A stretch of 64,000 nucleotides of DNA, taken from the NCBI GenBank assembly GCA_002787235.1, contig PCWG01000032.1:186001-250000 (forward strand). The letters run 5' to 3'. The translations under genes were made by a program, and so were the position numbers. How positions within the stretch are numbered: position 1 is the stretch's first letter; every line of letters starts with the position of its first letter. The notes beneath the pieces are model-generated. The model saw only the letters and a program-made list of their open reading frames with translations, was not told where the DNA came from and ran no database searches. Of the stretch, positions 1-8,651 are shown piece by piece. The stretch is from Nitrospinae bacterium CG11_big_fil_rev_8_21_14_0_20_45_15 (GTDB lineage: Bacteria; Nitrospinota; Nitrospinia; Nitrospinales; VA-1).

Positions 1-1
1 C

Positions 2-1402
2 GCAGGCAAGGGGAAATGCTGGATCAATGACAGTCCTGTTTCGGTATCCGCATTGGCGCAAATCGGGGCCCGGCTGGTGGATATCCACGGTCAGCACGAT
101 CACCAGACCCTGCTTCATCCTGAGAATCACCTCGACCTTCTCGATTTGTACGGTAAGACCATGCCAAAGCGGGAGCGTTTTGGTAAAGAATTCCACGCTT
201 GGAAAAGCGATCTTGCAGAACGCGATCGCCTGTTGAGGCAAGACCAAAATCAAAAAGAACGTGAGGAGTTGTTGACCTTTCAATTGCAGGAGATCGAGCA
301 AGCGGGATTGGAAGAAGGCGAGGAGGAAGCACTTTCTGCGGAACGCAATAAACTGAGGCATGGCGAGAAATTGCAAAGCGCGTTGGATCGTGTGCAGGAA
401 ATCCTTTCGGATGCGGACAGTGCGGTGCTGGCGCAATTGGGGAAAGCGGTGCGTGAATTGGAACCGTTGCTGGACTTTGATCCAGCACTGGAACCCAATC
501 TGCAAAGTGCGAACAACGCGCTCTACGAAGTGGAAGGGCTCTGCGAAAACTTGCGCGACTATGCTCGCACTATTCAATCGGACCCTCAGCGTCTGGAAGA
601 AATTGAGGACAGGATGGCAGAGCTCAATGGTTTGAAACGGAAGTATGGCGGCGATATCACAGCTATTTTCGAGCGCAAAAAACAAATAGAATTTGAATTG
701 GAAAGTTTGTCCACATCGCATGAGACATTGGCGCGGTTGAAAGTCTCGATCCAGAAAAGACTTGCGGTGTTGCAGGAGTTGGCCATTGAGTTGGCTAAAG
801 AGCGGGAAGCAACGGCTTTGCGCTTGAAAGAGAACATCGAAAAGGAATTGCGTGATCTGAACATGAATGCCGTGCAGTTTGGTGCCCGGTTTGATTATGA
901 GGCCGACGCCGATAGTGGTATCGTTCATAATGGTGAAGCCGTGAAATTTGGCCCGTTGGGGATCGGTGCGATGGAGTTTTTATTCTCTTCCAACCTAGGT
1001 GAAGATTTGCGTCCACTGGCAAAAATTGCGTCGGGAGGAGAAATATCACGTGTGATGCTCGCCATCAAAACCATTCTCAACAAACAGGATGACGTGCCGG
1101 TCATGATTTTTGACGAAGTCGATACCGGCATCGGCGGCAAGACGGCTGAGAAGGTGGGTGCGAAATTAAAGAAACTGGCTGAAGACAAGCAGGTCTTTTG
1201 TGTCAGTCATCTTCCACAAATTGCAGGGATGGCAAGCGCGCATTTCTCCGTACGCAAGGAAGTGAAAGGCAAGCGAACCCGATCAAATATCCTGCGTTTG
1301 AGCGATGAGGAAAGGATCGAGGAAATCGCGCATATGTCCGCAGGTGAAAAAGTAACCCCCGCCGCCCGGGAGTATGCTCGGCAATTGATCATCTCCTCAT
1401 GA
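2..1402 (+). CDS. recN: DNA repair protein RecN, 3' part (5' end outside window)
   Basis: C-terminal about 466 residues of RecN, an SMC-like ATPase acting in double-strand break repair. The reading frame is open from base 2, so the N-terminal Walker A head lies upstream of the window; a TTG at 53 is internal and not the start. Visible landmarks are the RecN motif IHGQHDHQ near fragment residue 30, a long coiled-coil stretch rich in Glu, Lys and Leu (about 45-300), the ABC signature-like SGGEISR near 344, Walker B MIFDEVDTG near 368 and the switch histidine region VSHLPQIA near 400. The order coiled coil, signature, Walker B, His switch is that of RecN rather than SbcC or SMC. It ends 170 bp before trpS, so it is probably a separate transcription unit. 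Confidence 0.95.
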   Translation, partial: AGKGKCWINDSPVSVSALAQIGARLVDIHGQHDHQTLLHPENHLDLLDLYGKTMPKRERFGKEFHAWKSDLAERDRLLRQDQNQKEREELLTFQLQEIEQAGLEEGEEEALSAERNKLRHGEKLQSALDRVQEILSDADSAVLAQLGKAVRELEPLLDFDPALEPNLQSANNALYEVEGLCENLRDYARTIQSDPQRLEEIEDRMAELNGLKRKYGGDITAIFERKKQIEFELESLSTSHETLARLKVSIQKRLAVLQELAIELAKEREATALRLKENIEKELRDLNMNAVQFGARFDYEADADSGIVHNGEAVKFGPLGIGAMEFLFSSNLGEDLRPLAKIASGGEISRVMLAIKTILNKQDDVPVMIFDEVDTGIGGKTAEKVGAKLKKLAEDKQVFCVSHLPQIAGMASAHFSVRKEVKGKRTRSNILRLSDEERIEEIAHMSAGEKVTPAAREYARQLIISS

Positions 1403-1570
1403 GTCGATTGAACCCATAATTCAGTCTTACCGTTTTAGTGAACTGAGGAATGAATAAACCTCTTTTTTAAACACTGAAAATCAGGTATTTTTCATTGTCA
1501 GCCCTTGTTTCGGGCAGACATTTTATATTTTTTAATCAAAGTAATTTTTTTAATGAAAGAAAAATCATCC

Positions 1571-2533
1571 ATGCGTGTTTTATCTGGCATTCAACCGAGT
1601 GGCGACCTTCATATCGGAAATTATTTTGGAGCGATCGAACAATTTCAGAAAAAACAGTCGGGCGGTGACGAATTGTTTATTTTTGTTGCCGATTGGCATT
1701 CGTTGACAACCATAAAAAATCCCGCAGATCTCAAAAAAAACATTCGCCAAATCGTTGCGGCTTATATTGCCTTCGGACTGGACGCTCAGAAAACCACCTT
1801 GTACCGTCAATCGGACATCCCGGAAATTCAAGAGATCAGCTGGATTTTGAGTTGTCAGGCATCGATGGGACGATTGCAGAACGCACATTCTTATAAGGAC
1901 AAGCTGGATAAAGGAATCAATGCGACGGTCGGATTGTTCACGTACCCGATTTTGATGGCGGCGGATATACTGTGTGTTCAGGCCGATGTGGTGCCGGTGG
2001 GCAAAGATCAGAAACAGCACCTTGAAATTTGTCAAGAGATCGCGCAGAAATTCAATAGCACGTATGGGCAGACTTTCACCATTCCCAAAGGTGAGATTCC
2101 CGATTCAGTGGCGGTCATTCCGGGAACAGACGGCCAAAAAATGAGCAAAAGCTATGCAAACACGATTGATATTTTCGCACCCGATAAAAAATTAAAAAAA
2201 CAGGTGAACAGCATTGTCACTTCGCCGATTTCAGTGGGCGACCCGATTGATACGGCGACCTGCAATATTCTCAAGCTGTTCAAAATGTTTGCGATGCCTG
2301 AAGAAATTGCGGAGATGGAAACGAAGTACCGTGAGGGTGCCATTGGGTTTGGCGACGCGAAGAAAATTCTGCTCGATAAGATTCACGCGAAGTTTGATCT
2401 GGCGCGAAAAGATTTCAACCGTCTGATGGAAGACGAACGGGAAATCGACCGGGTTTTGGCGGTGGGCAAGGAAAAAGCTGGAGCGGTTGTGCGCAAGACC
2501 TTGCGGACTATTCGCGAAAAAGTGGGTTTGTAA
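1571..2533 (+). CDS. trpS: Tryptophan--tRNA ligase
   Basis: Class I aminoacyl-tRNA synthetase that charges tRNA-Trp in the cytosol. From the ATG at 1571 the protein has 320 residues, a normal TrpS length, and begins MRVLSGIQPSGDLHIGNY, in which the class I HIGH-type signature (HIGN) lies near residue 15. The second signature KMSKS follows GTDGQ near residues 190-194. Upstream in-frame starts exist (ATG 1553, TTG 1505), but the homologous region begins at 1571, so the short extension is probably not translated or not important. The gene stands alone, with a convergent radical SAM gene 20 bp after its stop. Confidence 0.95.
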   Translation: MRVLSGIQPSGDLHIGNYFGAIEQFQKKQSGGDELFIFVADWHSLTTIKNPADLKKNIRQIVAAYIAFGLDAQKTTLYRQSDIPEIQEISWILSCQASMGRLQNAHSYKDKLDKGINATVGLFTYPILMAADILCVQADVVPVGKDQKQHLEICQEIAQKFNSTYGQTFTIPKGEIPDSVAVIPGTDGQKMSKSYANTIDIFAPDKKLKKQVNSIVTSPISVGDPIDTATCNILKLFKMFAMPEEIAEMETKYREGAIGFGDAKKILLDKIHAKFDLARKDFNRLMEDEREIDRVLAVGKEKAGAVVRKTLRTIREKVGL

Positions 2534-2553
2534 ATTGTACTGAGCGGTGAAGG

Positions 2554-4392
2554 CTACAAGCGGGAGTTGCTGGGCAGTGCGAGGGTGAAATATTTATCAC
2601 GTTCGCCGTACAGGATACCGCGCTGAACCAACTCTTCAATCGCGCTTTCAACGGCACCTGGACTGTTTCCGCGAGTTTCGGCTTTGTTGTGAATGGCACT
2701 CAGCGTTTGCGGTTTCTCGTTGCAGTAGTCGATGAGCAGGGCGGGGACACCTTCAAAGCGGAGTTTCTGCGGGTGCTGTTCGTCGCGCCCGTCATAGACG
2801 GTGACAAAGTCTTTGGATTTGGCATAAAACAGAAACGGTGTGTTCTCGGACTGTTGTCGCTGTTTCCAGTACTCCACAAATTGCCGGAGGCGTTCTTCCA
2901 GTAAGGGATCGATTCTTCTCTCCGGTGTTTCAAATTCAAAATCGTACGCAATTTTATTCAAATCCATCACTTCAGAATCGTAGACATAGTGGTAGGCGAT
3001 TCCTGCTCCGGTGATTTTTATGCCGTATTTGTCGGGCCGGGTGAAGTAGGGGCTGAAACGTTCCAGCCAAATGTTGCCGACGGAAATGGGCGGCTGGAGA
3101 TGGATGAGCGGTTGGATGATTTCCAATTGTTTTTTAAAATCTTCGTCGGTCTCTTCGGGAAATCCCGTCAAGATGCTCCAGGTCACTTCGATTCCATAGT
3201 ACATGCACCATTTCAGGCAGACCATGTTCTGGATCGGGCGCACCCCTTTATCCATTTCCTGTAACTGATTGGGGCTGAAGCTTTCGATACCGGGCTGGAT
3301 GACGTTGACGCCGCCGCGTGCGATTTGCTGAATCTGTTTTTTACTGAGATTGCTTTTGATTTCGAGAAAAAATTCCCAATCGTAGTTTTCTTCTGCAAAG
3401 TTCCCGAATACATTTTCGATGTACTGGTTTTCAAGGATGTTATCGACCAGACGGAAGCGATAGGTGTCGTGTTTGGCTGAAAGTTCGGCGATGTCTTGAC
3501 GGACGCGCTCGGGAGAACGGGCGCGAAATTTCATGGTCGAGGCGTTCAGGCCACAGAAGGTGCAATGATGTTTTTCGCCCCACCAGCAACCGCGCGATGT
3601 TTCGTAGAGTACGATGGGGTTGTCGAGCAGATGCGATTGCGGGTCGATGCCACGAATCTCTTCAAAAAAATCGTCGTAGTCGGGAATGGGATAGTCATCA
3701 AAATCTTTGAACATCTGAAAATTTTCTTCAAATACGACTTTTCCTTCCACGCGATGGACGACTCCCTTGGGTATGGGCTCGTTGTTTTCCAGAGCGCGGA
3801 TGAGGGCGGGCAGTGCATGCTCCGCCTCGCCGGGAACAACGTAATCAATCCAGTCAAAGGCGCGGAAATATTCCATTCCCATCTCTGATTCGAAATTGGA
3901 ACCGCCAAAAATTATTTTGATTTTCGGGAATCGTTCTTTGATTAATTTGGCAAGGGTGACACTGGCGATATTCTGATTGAAGGTGGAACTGAATCCAATG
4001 GCAGAATATTGTTCCCAGTCCTGGCTTTCCAGTGCCCAGTTCAAATATTCAGGAATGCGACGCGTTTTAAGATCGAGCAGATACTCAAGAGGTTTGCCGA
4101 TAGAATGGCAGACATCTTGAATGTGGGATTCAAAGTGATGCGTATAATTCTGATTGCCTTGGGCGGTGCCGAAGAGAATCTCAGAGAAAAGCCATTCTCC
4201 GATCAGGAAACGTTTTTCACAAAGGGTGTTGTACTCGGCCATTCCAATCTGAAACGCGAAATGGAGATTGAGGTAATGGCTTTTGGCTTTCCAGCCATGG
4301 CTTTTCAATAACGTTGACAGGGTTCCCAGTTGAATAGAGGGATAGATATGGAACCCAAAGGGCATGTTGACTAAAGCTATTTTGAAAGCCAT
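2554..4392 (-). CDS. B12-binding radical SAM protein, RiPP maturation (rSAM 1) type
   Basis: About 612 residues. The N-terminal part (MAFKIALVNMPFG, then LGTLSTLLKSHG) is a cobalamin-binding-like domain. The radical SAM core has its cluster cysteines at residues 269, 277 and 280, spaced C-x7-C-x2-C within RGCWWGEKHHCTFCGLN, instead of the usual C-x3-C-x2-C. That spacing and the flanking ETSRGCWWG / FCGLN wording are, from memory, features of the 'RiPP maturation radical SAM protein 1' family, proposed peptide C-methyltransferases linked to nitrile-hydratase-leader peptides. The C-terminus resembles a PqqD-like winged helix. No precursor peptide, second rSAM enzyme or peptidase-transporter is visible in the flanks. 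The ATG at 4392 is preferred over a TTG at 4407. Substrate unknown. Confidence 0.75.
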   Translation of the reverse strand: MAFKIALVNMPFGFHIYPSIQLGTLSTLLKSHGWKAKSHYLNLHFAFQIGMAEYNTLCEKRFLIGEWLFSEILFGTAQGNQNYTHHFESHIQDVCHSIGKPLEYLLDLKTRRIPEYLNWALESQDWEQYSAIGFSSTFNQNIASVTLAKLIKERFPKIKIIFGGSNFESEMGMEYFRAFDWIDYVVPGEAEHALPALIRALENNEPIPKGVVHRVEGKVVFEENFQMFKDFDDYPIPDYDDFFEEIRGIDPQSHLLDNPIVLYETSRGCWWGEKHHCTFCGLNASTMKFRARSPERVRQDIAELSAKHDTYRFRLVDNILENQYIENVFGNFAEENYDWEFFLEIKSNLSKKQIQQIARGGVNVIQPGIESFSPNQLQEMDKGVRPIQNMVCLKWCMYYGIEVTWSILTGFPEETDEDFKKQLEIIQPLIHLQPPISVGNIWLERFSPYFTRPDKYGIKITGAGIAYHYVYDSEVMDLNKIAYDFEFETPERRIDPLLEERLRQFVEYWKQRQQSENTPFLFYAKSKDFVTVYDGRDEQHPQKLRFEGVPALLIDYCNEKPQTLSAIHNKAETRGNSPGAVESAIEELVQRGILYGERDKYFTLALPSNSRL

Positions 4393-4595
4393 GGCAAAGT
4401 AGGGCAACGCCTGTGGTTAGCAGAGCTTTTGATGAAATCCATTTCCTTTTATCCTCACGCACGAGACGACACCTTGAGCGTTATCGAAAAACGAAATCAT
4501 GAATTATAAATAGATTTACGATTGTATGTGATTCGCAAAAACTATTGCAGATTCGCCCGGTGGAGCATTGGGGCGGCGGTTTGTCGGTAGGACGG

Positions 4596-4910
4596 TTAAA
4601 CCGTAGGCCAACCGTTTTCAATCCAGGCTTGCATACCCCCTTGGCCTACACAAACGATATTGTCGAGACCCATCGCTTCCAGAGTTTGAGAAGCCATCTT
4701 AGCACGTCCTCCCATTTTACAATGGACATAGACGGTATCGTATTGTTGTAGATCTTCCGCGATATCACCGACATCTTCATGCGGGGTGTTTTCAGCAGAT
4801 TCGATGTGGCCGCTGTTGTATTCCGCAGAAGAACGAACGTCCAAAACCAATATATTGTCCTTTTTGTCTTTCAGTATGTCGTGCAATTCTGAAATTGAAA
4901 TGATTTCCAT
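4596..4910 (-). CDS. Single-domain rhodanese-like protein
   Basis: A 104-residue cytosolic rhodanese domain, a persulfide/sulfur carrier or sulfurtransferase. It shows the family features LVLDVRSSAEYNSGHI (residues 21-36) and the active-site loop VHCKMGGRA with the catalytic cysteine at residue 64. The loop CKMGGRA resembles small GlpE/PspE-like single-domain rhodaneses. The ATG at 4910 is preceded by a clear ribosome binding site (AAGAGGA, 4 nt spacing). The sulfur acceptor cannot be told from context: the neighbours are a radical SAM gene (same strand, 200 bp downstream) and the divergent flagellar operon. Confidence 0.88.
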   Translation of the reverse strand: MEIISISELHDILKDKKDNILVLDVRSSAEYNSGHIESAENTPHEDVGDIAEDLQQYDTVYVHCKMGGRAKMASQTLEAMGLDNIVCVGQGGMQAWIENGWPTV

Positions 4911-5248
4911 GATTTCCTCTTAAATAAACTCAGTCTGAGAAACTTGATGTTTCTAAATTAGAACTCTAAAACGCCTACATTCTAGTTTAAATATTTTTAG
5001 AAATGAATAAATTTTATAAAAATATTTTTTTGACACCAGGCCTTCCAAAACATTCCTTACCGGAATTTTATGCCGCTATTTTTTTGACGTAAAGTCCGCT
5101 AAAAAGGTTTTACTATTTTCCTAAAAATAGAGCAAATGCCCTGTTTAGCAGGATTTCCAGCCTTTTCTCACTCTCATCCTCTAAGTCTTCCTGTAATTGG
5201 CATAAAAATTGCTTTTCTGGGTTGAGAACAATTTACCAGGACGATCCC
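4911..5248. promoter_or_regulatory. Divergent intergenic region rhodanese / flgF with overlapping palindromes
   Basis: An AT-rich 338-bp spacer. Next to the rhodanese gene lie overlapping dyads: AGAAAC-ttgat-GTTTCT (4938-4954), TTCTAA-a-TTAGAA (4951-4963) and TTAGA-ac-TCTAA (4958-4969). These could be an operator for the rhodanese gene. The flgF-proximal end holds the sigma-54 promoter listed separately. No small ORF or RNA gene was recognised. Confidence 0.4.
5198..5212 (+). promoter_or_regulatory. Sigma-54 (-24/-12) promoter of flgF operon
   Basis: TGGCATAAAAATTGC matches the RpoN consensus TGGCAC-N5-TTGC, with the invariant GG (5199-5200) and GC (5211-5212) exactly 10 bp apart. It lies 37 bp upstream of the flgF ATG, putting the predicted transcription start near 5224. 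Rod/ring/hook genes are often sigma-54 dependent. A second copy of the same pattern lies in front of flgJ. Confidence 0.85.
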
Positions 5249-6037
5249 ATGCAAGAAGGAATTTACATTGCGGCCTCTGCAGGTCTCAAACAGCAAAGCA
5301 AATTAGACATTATTGCCAACAACCTTGCAAATCTTAACAACACAGGATTCAAAAGGGATGGCGTTGTGTTTAAGGAGATGATCGCACCATTTCAAAAGAA
5401 CGGTGGTTTTGAGGAAGCACGCAATGCGCTACTTCCTCCCGATCAGTCAAATACAAATGTGGCTTACGTCGGTATCAACGATTTTTATACCGATCACAAG
5501 CAAGGGGGAGTGCTTGAGACTGGAAATACTCTGGACCTTGCTTTGGAAGGTGATGGTTTTTTTCAAATTGGAACGTCTGCTGGAACCCGTTATTCCCGTA
5601 AAGGTAATTTTCGCCTGGACACGCAGAACCGTCTGGTCACGCAGGAAGGTGATCCCGTGCTGGGCAAGAACGGTGCTCCTGTTGTTATCAATGCGGTCGG
5701 TGGCGACATCAGTATCGCCGCCGATGGTATTGTCAGTGTTGGCAAGGGTTTGAACAATGCCAATTTAGGGCAGATCAATGTGGTGCGTTTTGAAAACAGA
5801 GATCAATTGGTGAAAGAGGGGTCTGGACTTTATAAAAAAGGCTCTCCCGATTTACAAGAAGAAGCGAAAACAACGTCGGTGCTTCAGGGATATCTCGAAA
5901 CGTCCAACGTCAATACGATGGAAGAAATGACGGACATGATTACAACGATGCGCGGTTTTGAAGCTTACCAGAAGGTGATTCAGTCCATTGATGATATCAA
6001 TGGTCAGTCGGTAAATACGATTGGAAGGGTTGGTTAG
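5249..6037 (+). CDS. flgF: Flagellar basal-body rod protein FlgF
   Basis: Proximal rod component of the flagellar basal body, exported by the flagellar type III system. The 262 residues begin MQEGIYIAASAGLKQQ and contain the rod/hook N-terminal motif IIANNLANLNNTGFKR (about 30-45). The C-terminal motif LQGYLETSNVN...MITTMRGFEAYQKVIQ is the helix that packs in the rod tube. FlgF is chosen over FlgG by the N-terminal wording and the early insertion of about 20 residues, and because a true FlgG follows. The ATG at 5249 has an upstream AGGA; an in-frame TTG at 5222 would lie at the sigma-54 transcription start and is unlikely. First gene of the operon. Confidence 0.93.
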   Translation: MQEGIYIAASAGLKQQSKLDIIANNLANLNNTGFKRDGVVFKEMIAPFQKNGGFEEARNALLPPDQSNTNVAYVGINDFYTDHKQGGVLETGNTLDLALEGDGFFQIGTSAGTRYSRKGNFRLDTQNRLVTQEGDPVLGKNGAPVVINAVGGDISIAADGIVSVGKGLNNANLGQINVVRFENRDQLVKEGSGLYKKGSPDLQEEAKTTSVLQGYLETSNVNTMEEMTDMITTMRGFEAYQKVIQSIDDINGQSVNTIGRVG

Positions 6038-6063
6038 GCAGGACTGGCGGGCATTTACTTGAA

Positions 6064-6108
6064 GGCAATGAATTTGTCATGACCGGATTTTAAAGAGGTC
6101 TCATTGCC
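6064..6108 (+). other. Bulged stem-loop in the flgF-flgG spacer
   Basis: GGCAATGA (6064-6071) pairs with TCATTGCC (6101-6108), and inside it GACC (6081-6084) pairs with GGTC (6097-6100); a 9-nt bulge interrupts one side. There is no U-run after it, so it does not look like an intrinsic terminator. It may act in mRNA processing between flgF and flgG. Confidence 0.35.
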
Positions 6109-6212
6109 GCAAGTTGATTTTAGAGGGAACTAAATTATTGAGAAATATGGATTTCTGTTTTTAGCTCTTTTAACGTATTCCGGGAAACTCCGGGGGGAAA
6201 GGTACATGCCTT

Positions 6213-7001
6213 ATGATTCGATCATTATACACCGCCGCGACAGGTATGAAGTCGCAAGACCTGAATGTCAGCGTCATTGCGAATAACCTCGCGAACGTGA
6301 ACACAACAGGTTTCAAGAGAAGCCGACCTGAATTTCAGGATTTGATTTATCAGAATTTACGATTGGTTGGAACCTTGTCACCGAACGGCAATCAGGTTCC
6401 TACCGGTGCGCAATTGGGTTTGGGTGTCAAGACCGCGGCGATTCAGAAAGTTTTTTTACAGGGAGATTTTGCGCAAACGCAAAATCCTCTCGATCTCGCG
6501 ATTCAGGGCAAGGGATTTTTGCAGGTTTTGCAGGCAGATGGAACCACGTCTTATACGCGTGCCGGTTCTTTAAAGTTGGACAACGCGGGGCAGATTGTTA
6601 CTGCAGATGGTTTGGTTGTGCAACCTGCGTTGACGATTCCTCAGAATGCAACGAACATTTCAATCGATACAACAGGCTCAGTGGCTGTTACTCAGCCGGG
6701 TTCGACAGCTCCCACAATCGTAGGAACGCTCCAGTTGGCTACCTTTCAGAATGAAGCGGGACTTCAGGCTATCGGTTTCAATTTATTTCAGCAAAGCGAT
6801 GCTTCAGGAGCTCCTGTAGTTGGTAATCCCGGGATTGATGATCGAGGCACAACGATCCAGGGGTTTCTGGAACTTTCCAACGTGAGCGTGGTGGAAGAAT
6901 TGGTCAATTTGATCTCGGCGCAACGTGCTTACGAAGTAAATTCAAGAACGGTACAGACTGCGGATGAGTTGTTACAAATTGCAAATAATATGAAACGTTA
7001 A
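6213..7001 (+). CDS. flgG: Flagellar basal-body distal rod protein FlgG
   Basis: Distal rod subunit, 262 residues, the canonical FlgG length. It starts MIRSLYTAATGMKSQ and carries the diagnostic VIANNLANVNTTGFKRSRPEFQDL near residues 22-45. The C-terminal helix QGFLELSNVSVVEELVNLISAQRAYEVNSR is the standard axial-protein D0 motif. A purine-rich stretch (GGGGGGAAAGG) precedes the ATG. It lies 175 bp downstream of flgF, an unusually long gap for this pair, holding a stem-loop. Followed at 30 bp by flgA. Confidence 0.96.
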   Translation: MIRSLYTAATGMKSQDLNVSVIANNLANVNTTGFKRSRPEFQDLIYQNLRLVGTLSPNGNQVPTGAQLGLGVKTAAIQKVFLQGDFAQTQNPLDLAIQGKGFLQVLQADGTTSYTRAGSLKLDNAGQIVTADGLVVQPALTIPQNATNISIDTTGSVAVTQPGSTAPTIVGTLQLATFQNEAGLQAIGFNLFQQSDASGAPVVGNPGIDDRGTTIQGFLELSNVSVVEELVNLISAQRAYEVNSRTVQTADELLQIANNMKR

Positions 7002-7031
7002 GTCTTTAACTAACGATCAAGGGAGTGGGTT

Positions 7032-7766
7032 ATGGGTATTCGACCGAAATTCTGGGCACTTTTTATTCTGGTGGCTCTTCTGGGAAATACATTTGCGATT
7101 TCCAGTGCCGTGGCAAAAGGAAAAGATGCCGTTCTTTATTCCAAAGAAATTGAAGCGCAAGCCATAAATTATTTGGAAGACAAACTGGCATTTTCTAAAT
7201 ACCCGGTGGAGTTAGAAATTACTTTTGGAGAAAAAGATATATCTATTCCATCAAAAGATTATTCGGTCGATTTTGAAGTCACTGGGAAGCTGGTCGAGAT
7301 GGGCAGGAATCAATTGCTCTGCAAGATCTGGGTGGATGGGCAGATGTTCAAGAAGTTTTGGATCAGCGCAAAAACGACAGCGATCGTGAATGTCATTCGC
7401 CCGGTTCGGCCCATCAAACGGGGAGAAATTATAACAGAAGAAGTTGTGAACGTTGAACAGGTTCGAGCGGCGCGACCGCTTCTTAATACGATCAATCGAC
7501 TGGAAGATATTGTGGGAACTCAGGCAACACATAATTTACAGGTGGGGCGAAACATTGACTACAGCTCCGTCAAAAGGCCTCCCTTGATAGATCAAGGCGA
7601 TCGAATTTTGATTGTGGTCGAAAAGGGATCGATGCGAATAACGACGCCGGGTTTGGCTCGAAAAGGCGGGTTCAAAGACGCAGTGATTCCTGTAATGAAT
7701 CTGCAATCGAATAAAGTTATTTATGCCAAGATTGTTGATAAGCACACGGTAGAGGTTACTTTTTAA
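7032..7766 (+). CDS. flgA: Flagellar P-ring assembly chaperone FlgA
   Basis: Periplasmic chaperone for FlgI assembly into the P ring; 244 residues. A signal peptide (charged MGIRPKF, then a hydrophobic stretch ending near ...SSAVAKG) directs Sec export. The C-terminal half is a SAF-like domain: RPVRPIKRGEIITEEVVNVEQ, the GTQATHNLQVGRNIDYSSVKRPP segment and the final region IPVMNLQSNKVIYAKIVDKHTVEV are characteristic of FlgA. A GGGAG ribosome binding site lies just before the ATG. Its position between flgG and flgH is the common order flgF-flgG-flgA-flgH-flgI. Confidence 0.92.
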   Translation: MGIRPKFWALFILVALLGNTFAISSAVAKGKDAVLYSKEIEAQAINYLEDKLAFSKYPVELEITFGEKDISIPSKDYSVDFEVTGKLVEMGRNQLLCKIWVDGQMFKKFWISAKTTAIVNVIRPVRPIKRGEIITEEVVNVEQVRAARPLLNTINRLEDIVGTQATHNLQVGRNIDYSSVKRPPLIDQGDRILIVVEKGSMRITTPGLARKGGFKDAVIPVMNLQSNKVIYAKIVDKHTVEVTF

Positions 7767-7869
7767 ATGCGATTGATTCGGTATTTATTTTCATTGAAAG
7801 CACTGCGACGGAGTTCCGAGCGAGGTGCGTTTTGTTTCAGGTAAACGAGTATTCCCAAAAGGTTTTTTT

Positions 7870-8604
7870 ATGAATGAAAACAGTCCATATAAAATATTGA
7901 CTCATTTCAGTGCCCGGGTTTTGTTCTGTCTGGCGGCGTTGACGCTGGCTTCTTGCGCCAAGTCTCAACGCGCTATTGATCCAGAGGCGACGGTGATACC
8001 TGAGACTATTTATGCAAAAGAGGAAAATCTTGAGGGCTCTTTATGGCCGGGGGATACGTCAAAAAATTTCCTGTTTGAAGACAACAAGGCGCGTAAAGTC
8101 GGAGATATTGTGACTGTTACGGTCAACGAATCGGCGACTTCGAGTCAATCGGCGACAACAAATACTTCGAGAGATTCATCCACGGCTGTAACGACGGGTT
8201 CTGTGTTTGGATTGCCAAGTAATCTGGGAATCCAGGATTTTCTGAAAATGGGTACGGGATTTGATCCCAATATCGGTCCTTCAACAACCCAGCTCAGCCA
8301 TCAGGGAGCGGGAACAACGACACGGAATGGAAGTTTAACGACCACAGTGTCGGCGGTTATTGTCAAAGTGTTTCCCAACGGAAATATGGAAATAGAGGGC
8401 AGGCGTTCGGTGACGGTAAATAATGAAGAGCAATATATGGTTTTGCGCGGAACAATAAGACCAGCCGATGTAGGTTTTGATAACACCATCAATTCCACTT
8501 ACATAGCCAATGCCTCGATCACTTATTCCGGATATGGCGATGTTGCTGATCCGCAAAGGGTGGGTTGGATGTCAAAAGTCATCAGTTACATCTGGCCGTT
8601 CTAA
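7870..8604 (+). CDS. flgH: Flagellar L-ring lipoprotein FlgH
   Basis: Outer-membrane L-ring subunit, 244 residues from the ATG at 7870. The lipoprotein signal ends in the lipobox LASC, with the acylated cysteine near residue 31. Diagnostic FlgH wording includes SLWPGDTSKNFLFEDNKARKVGDIVTV and, near the C-terminus, YMVLRGTIRPADVG...STYIANASITYSGYG. The in-frame TTG/GTG region from 7825 is an unlikely start because it would place charged residues far ahead of the signal peptide. AAAAGG lies 7 nt before the ATG. Downstream, two small lipoprotein genes separate it from flgI. Confidence 0.95.
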   Translation: MNENSPYKILTHFSARVLFCLAALTLASCAKSQRAIDPEATVIPETIYAKEENLEGSLWPGDTSKNFLFEDNKARKVGDIVTVTVNESATSSQSATTNTSRDSSTAVTTGSVFGLPSNLGIQDFLKMGTGFDPNIGPSTTQLSHQGAGTTTRNGSLTTTVSAVIVKVFPNGNMEIEGRRSVTVNNEEQYMVLRGTIRPADVGFDNTINSTYIANASITYSGYGDVADPQRVGWMSKVISYIWPF

Positions 8605-8651
8605 TGAACAATGGTGTTAGCGAAAGATAATTTGTCTTTCAAAATTCAATT

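Noticed and set aside
24-488. 154-residue minus-strand open frame
   Set aside because: Antisense shadow of recN with Pro/Arg/His-rich composition and no domain or ribosome binding site.
1435-1475. Possible terminator (GAGG...CCTC followed by T) after recN
   Set aside because: Only a 4-5 bp stem; too weak to report as a feature.
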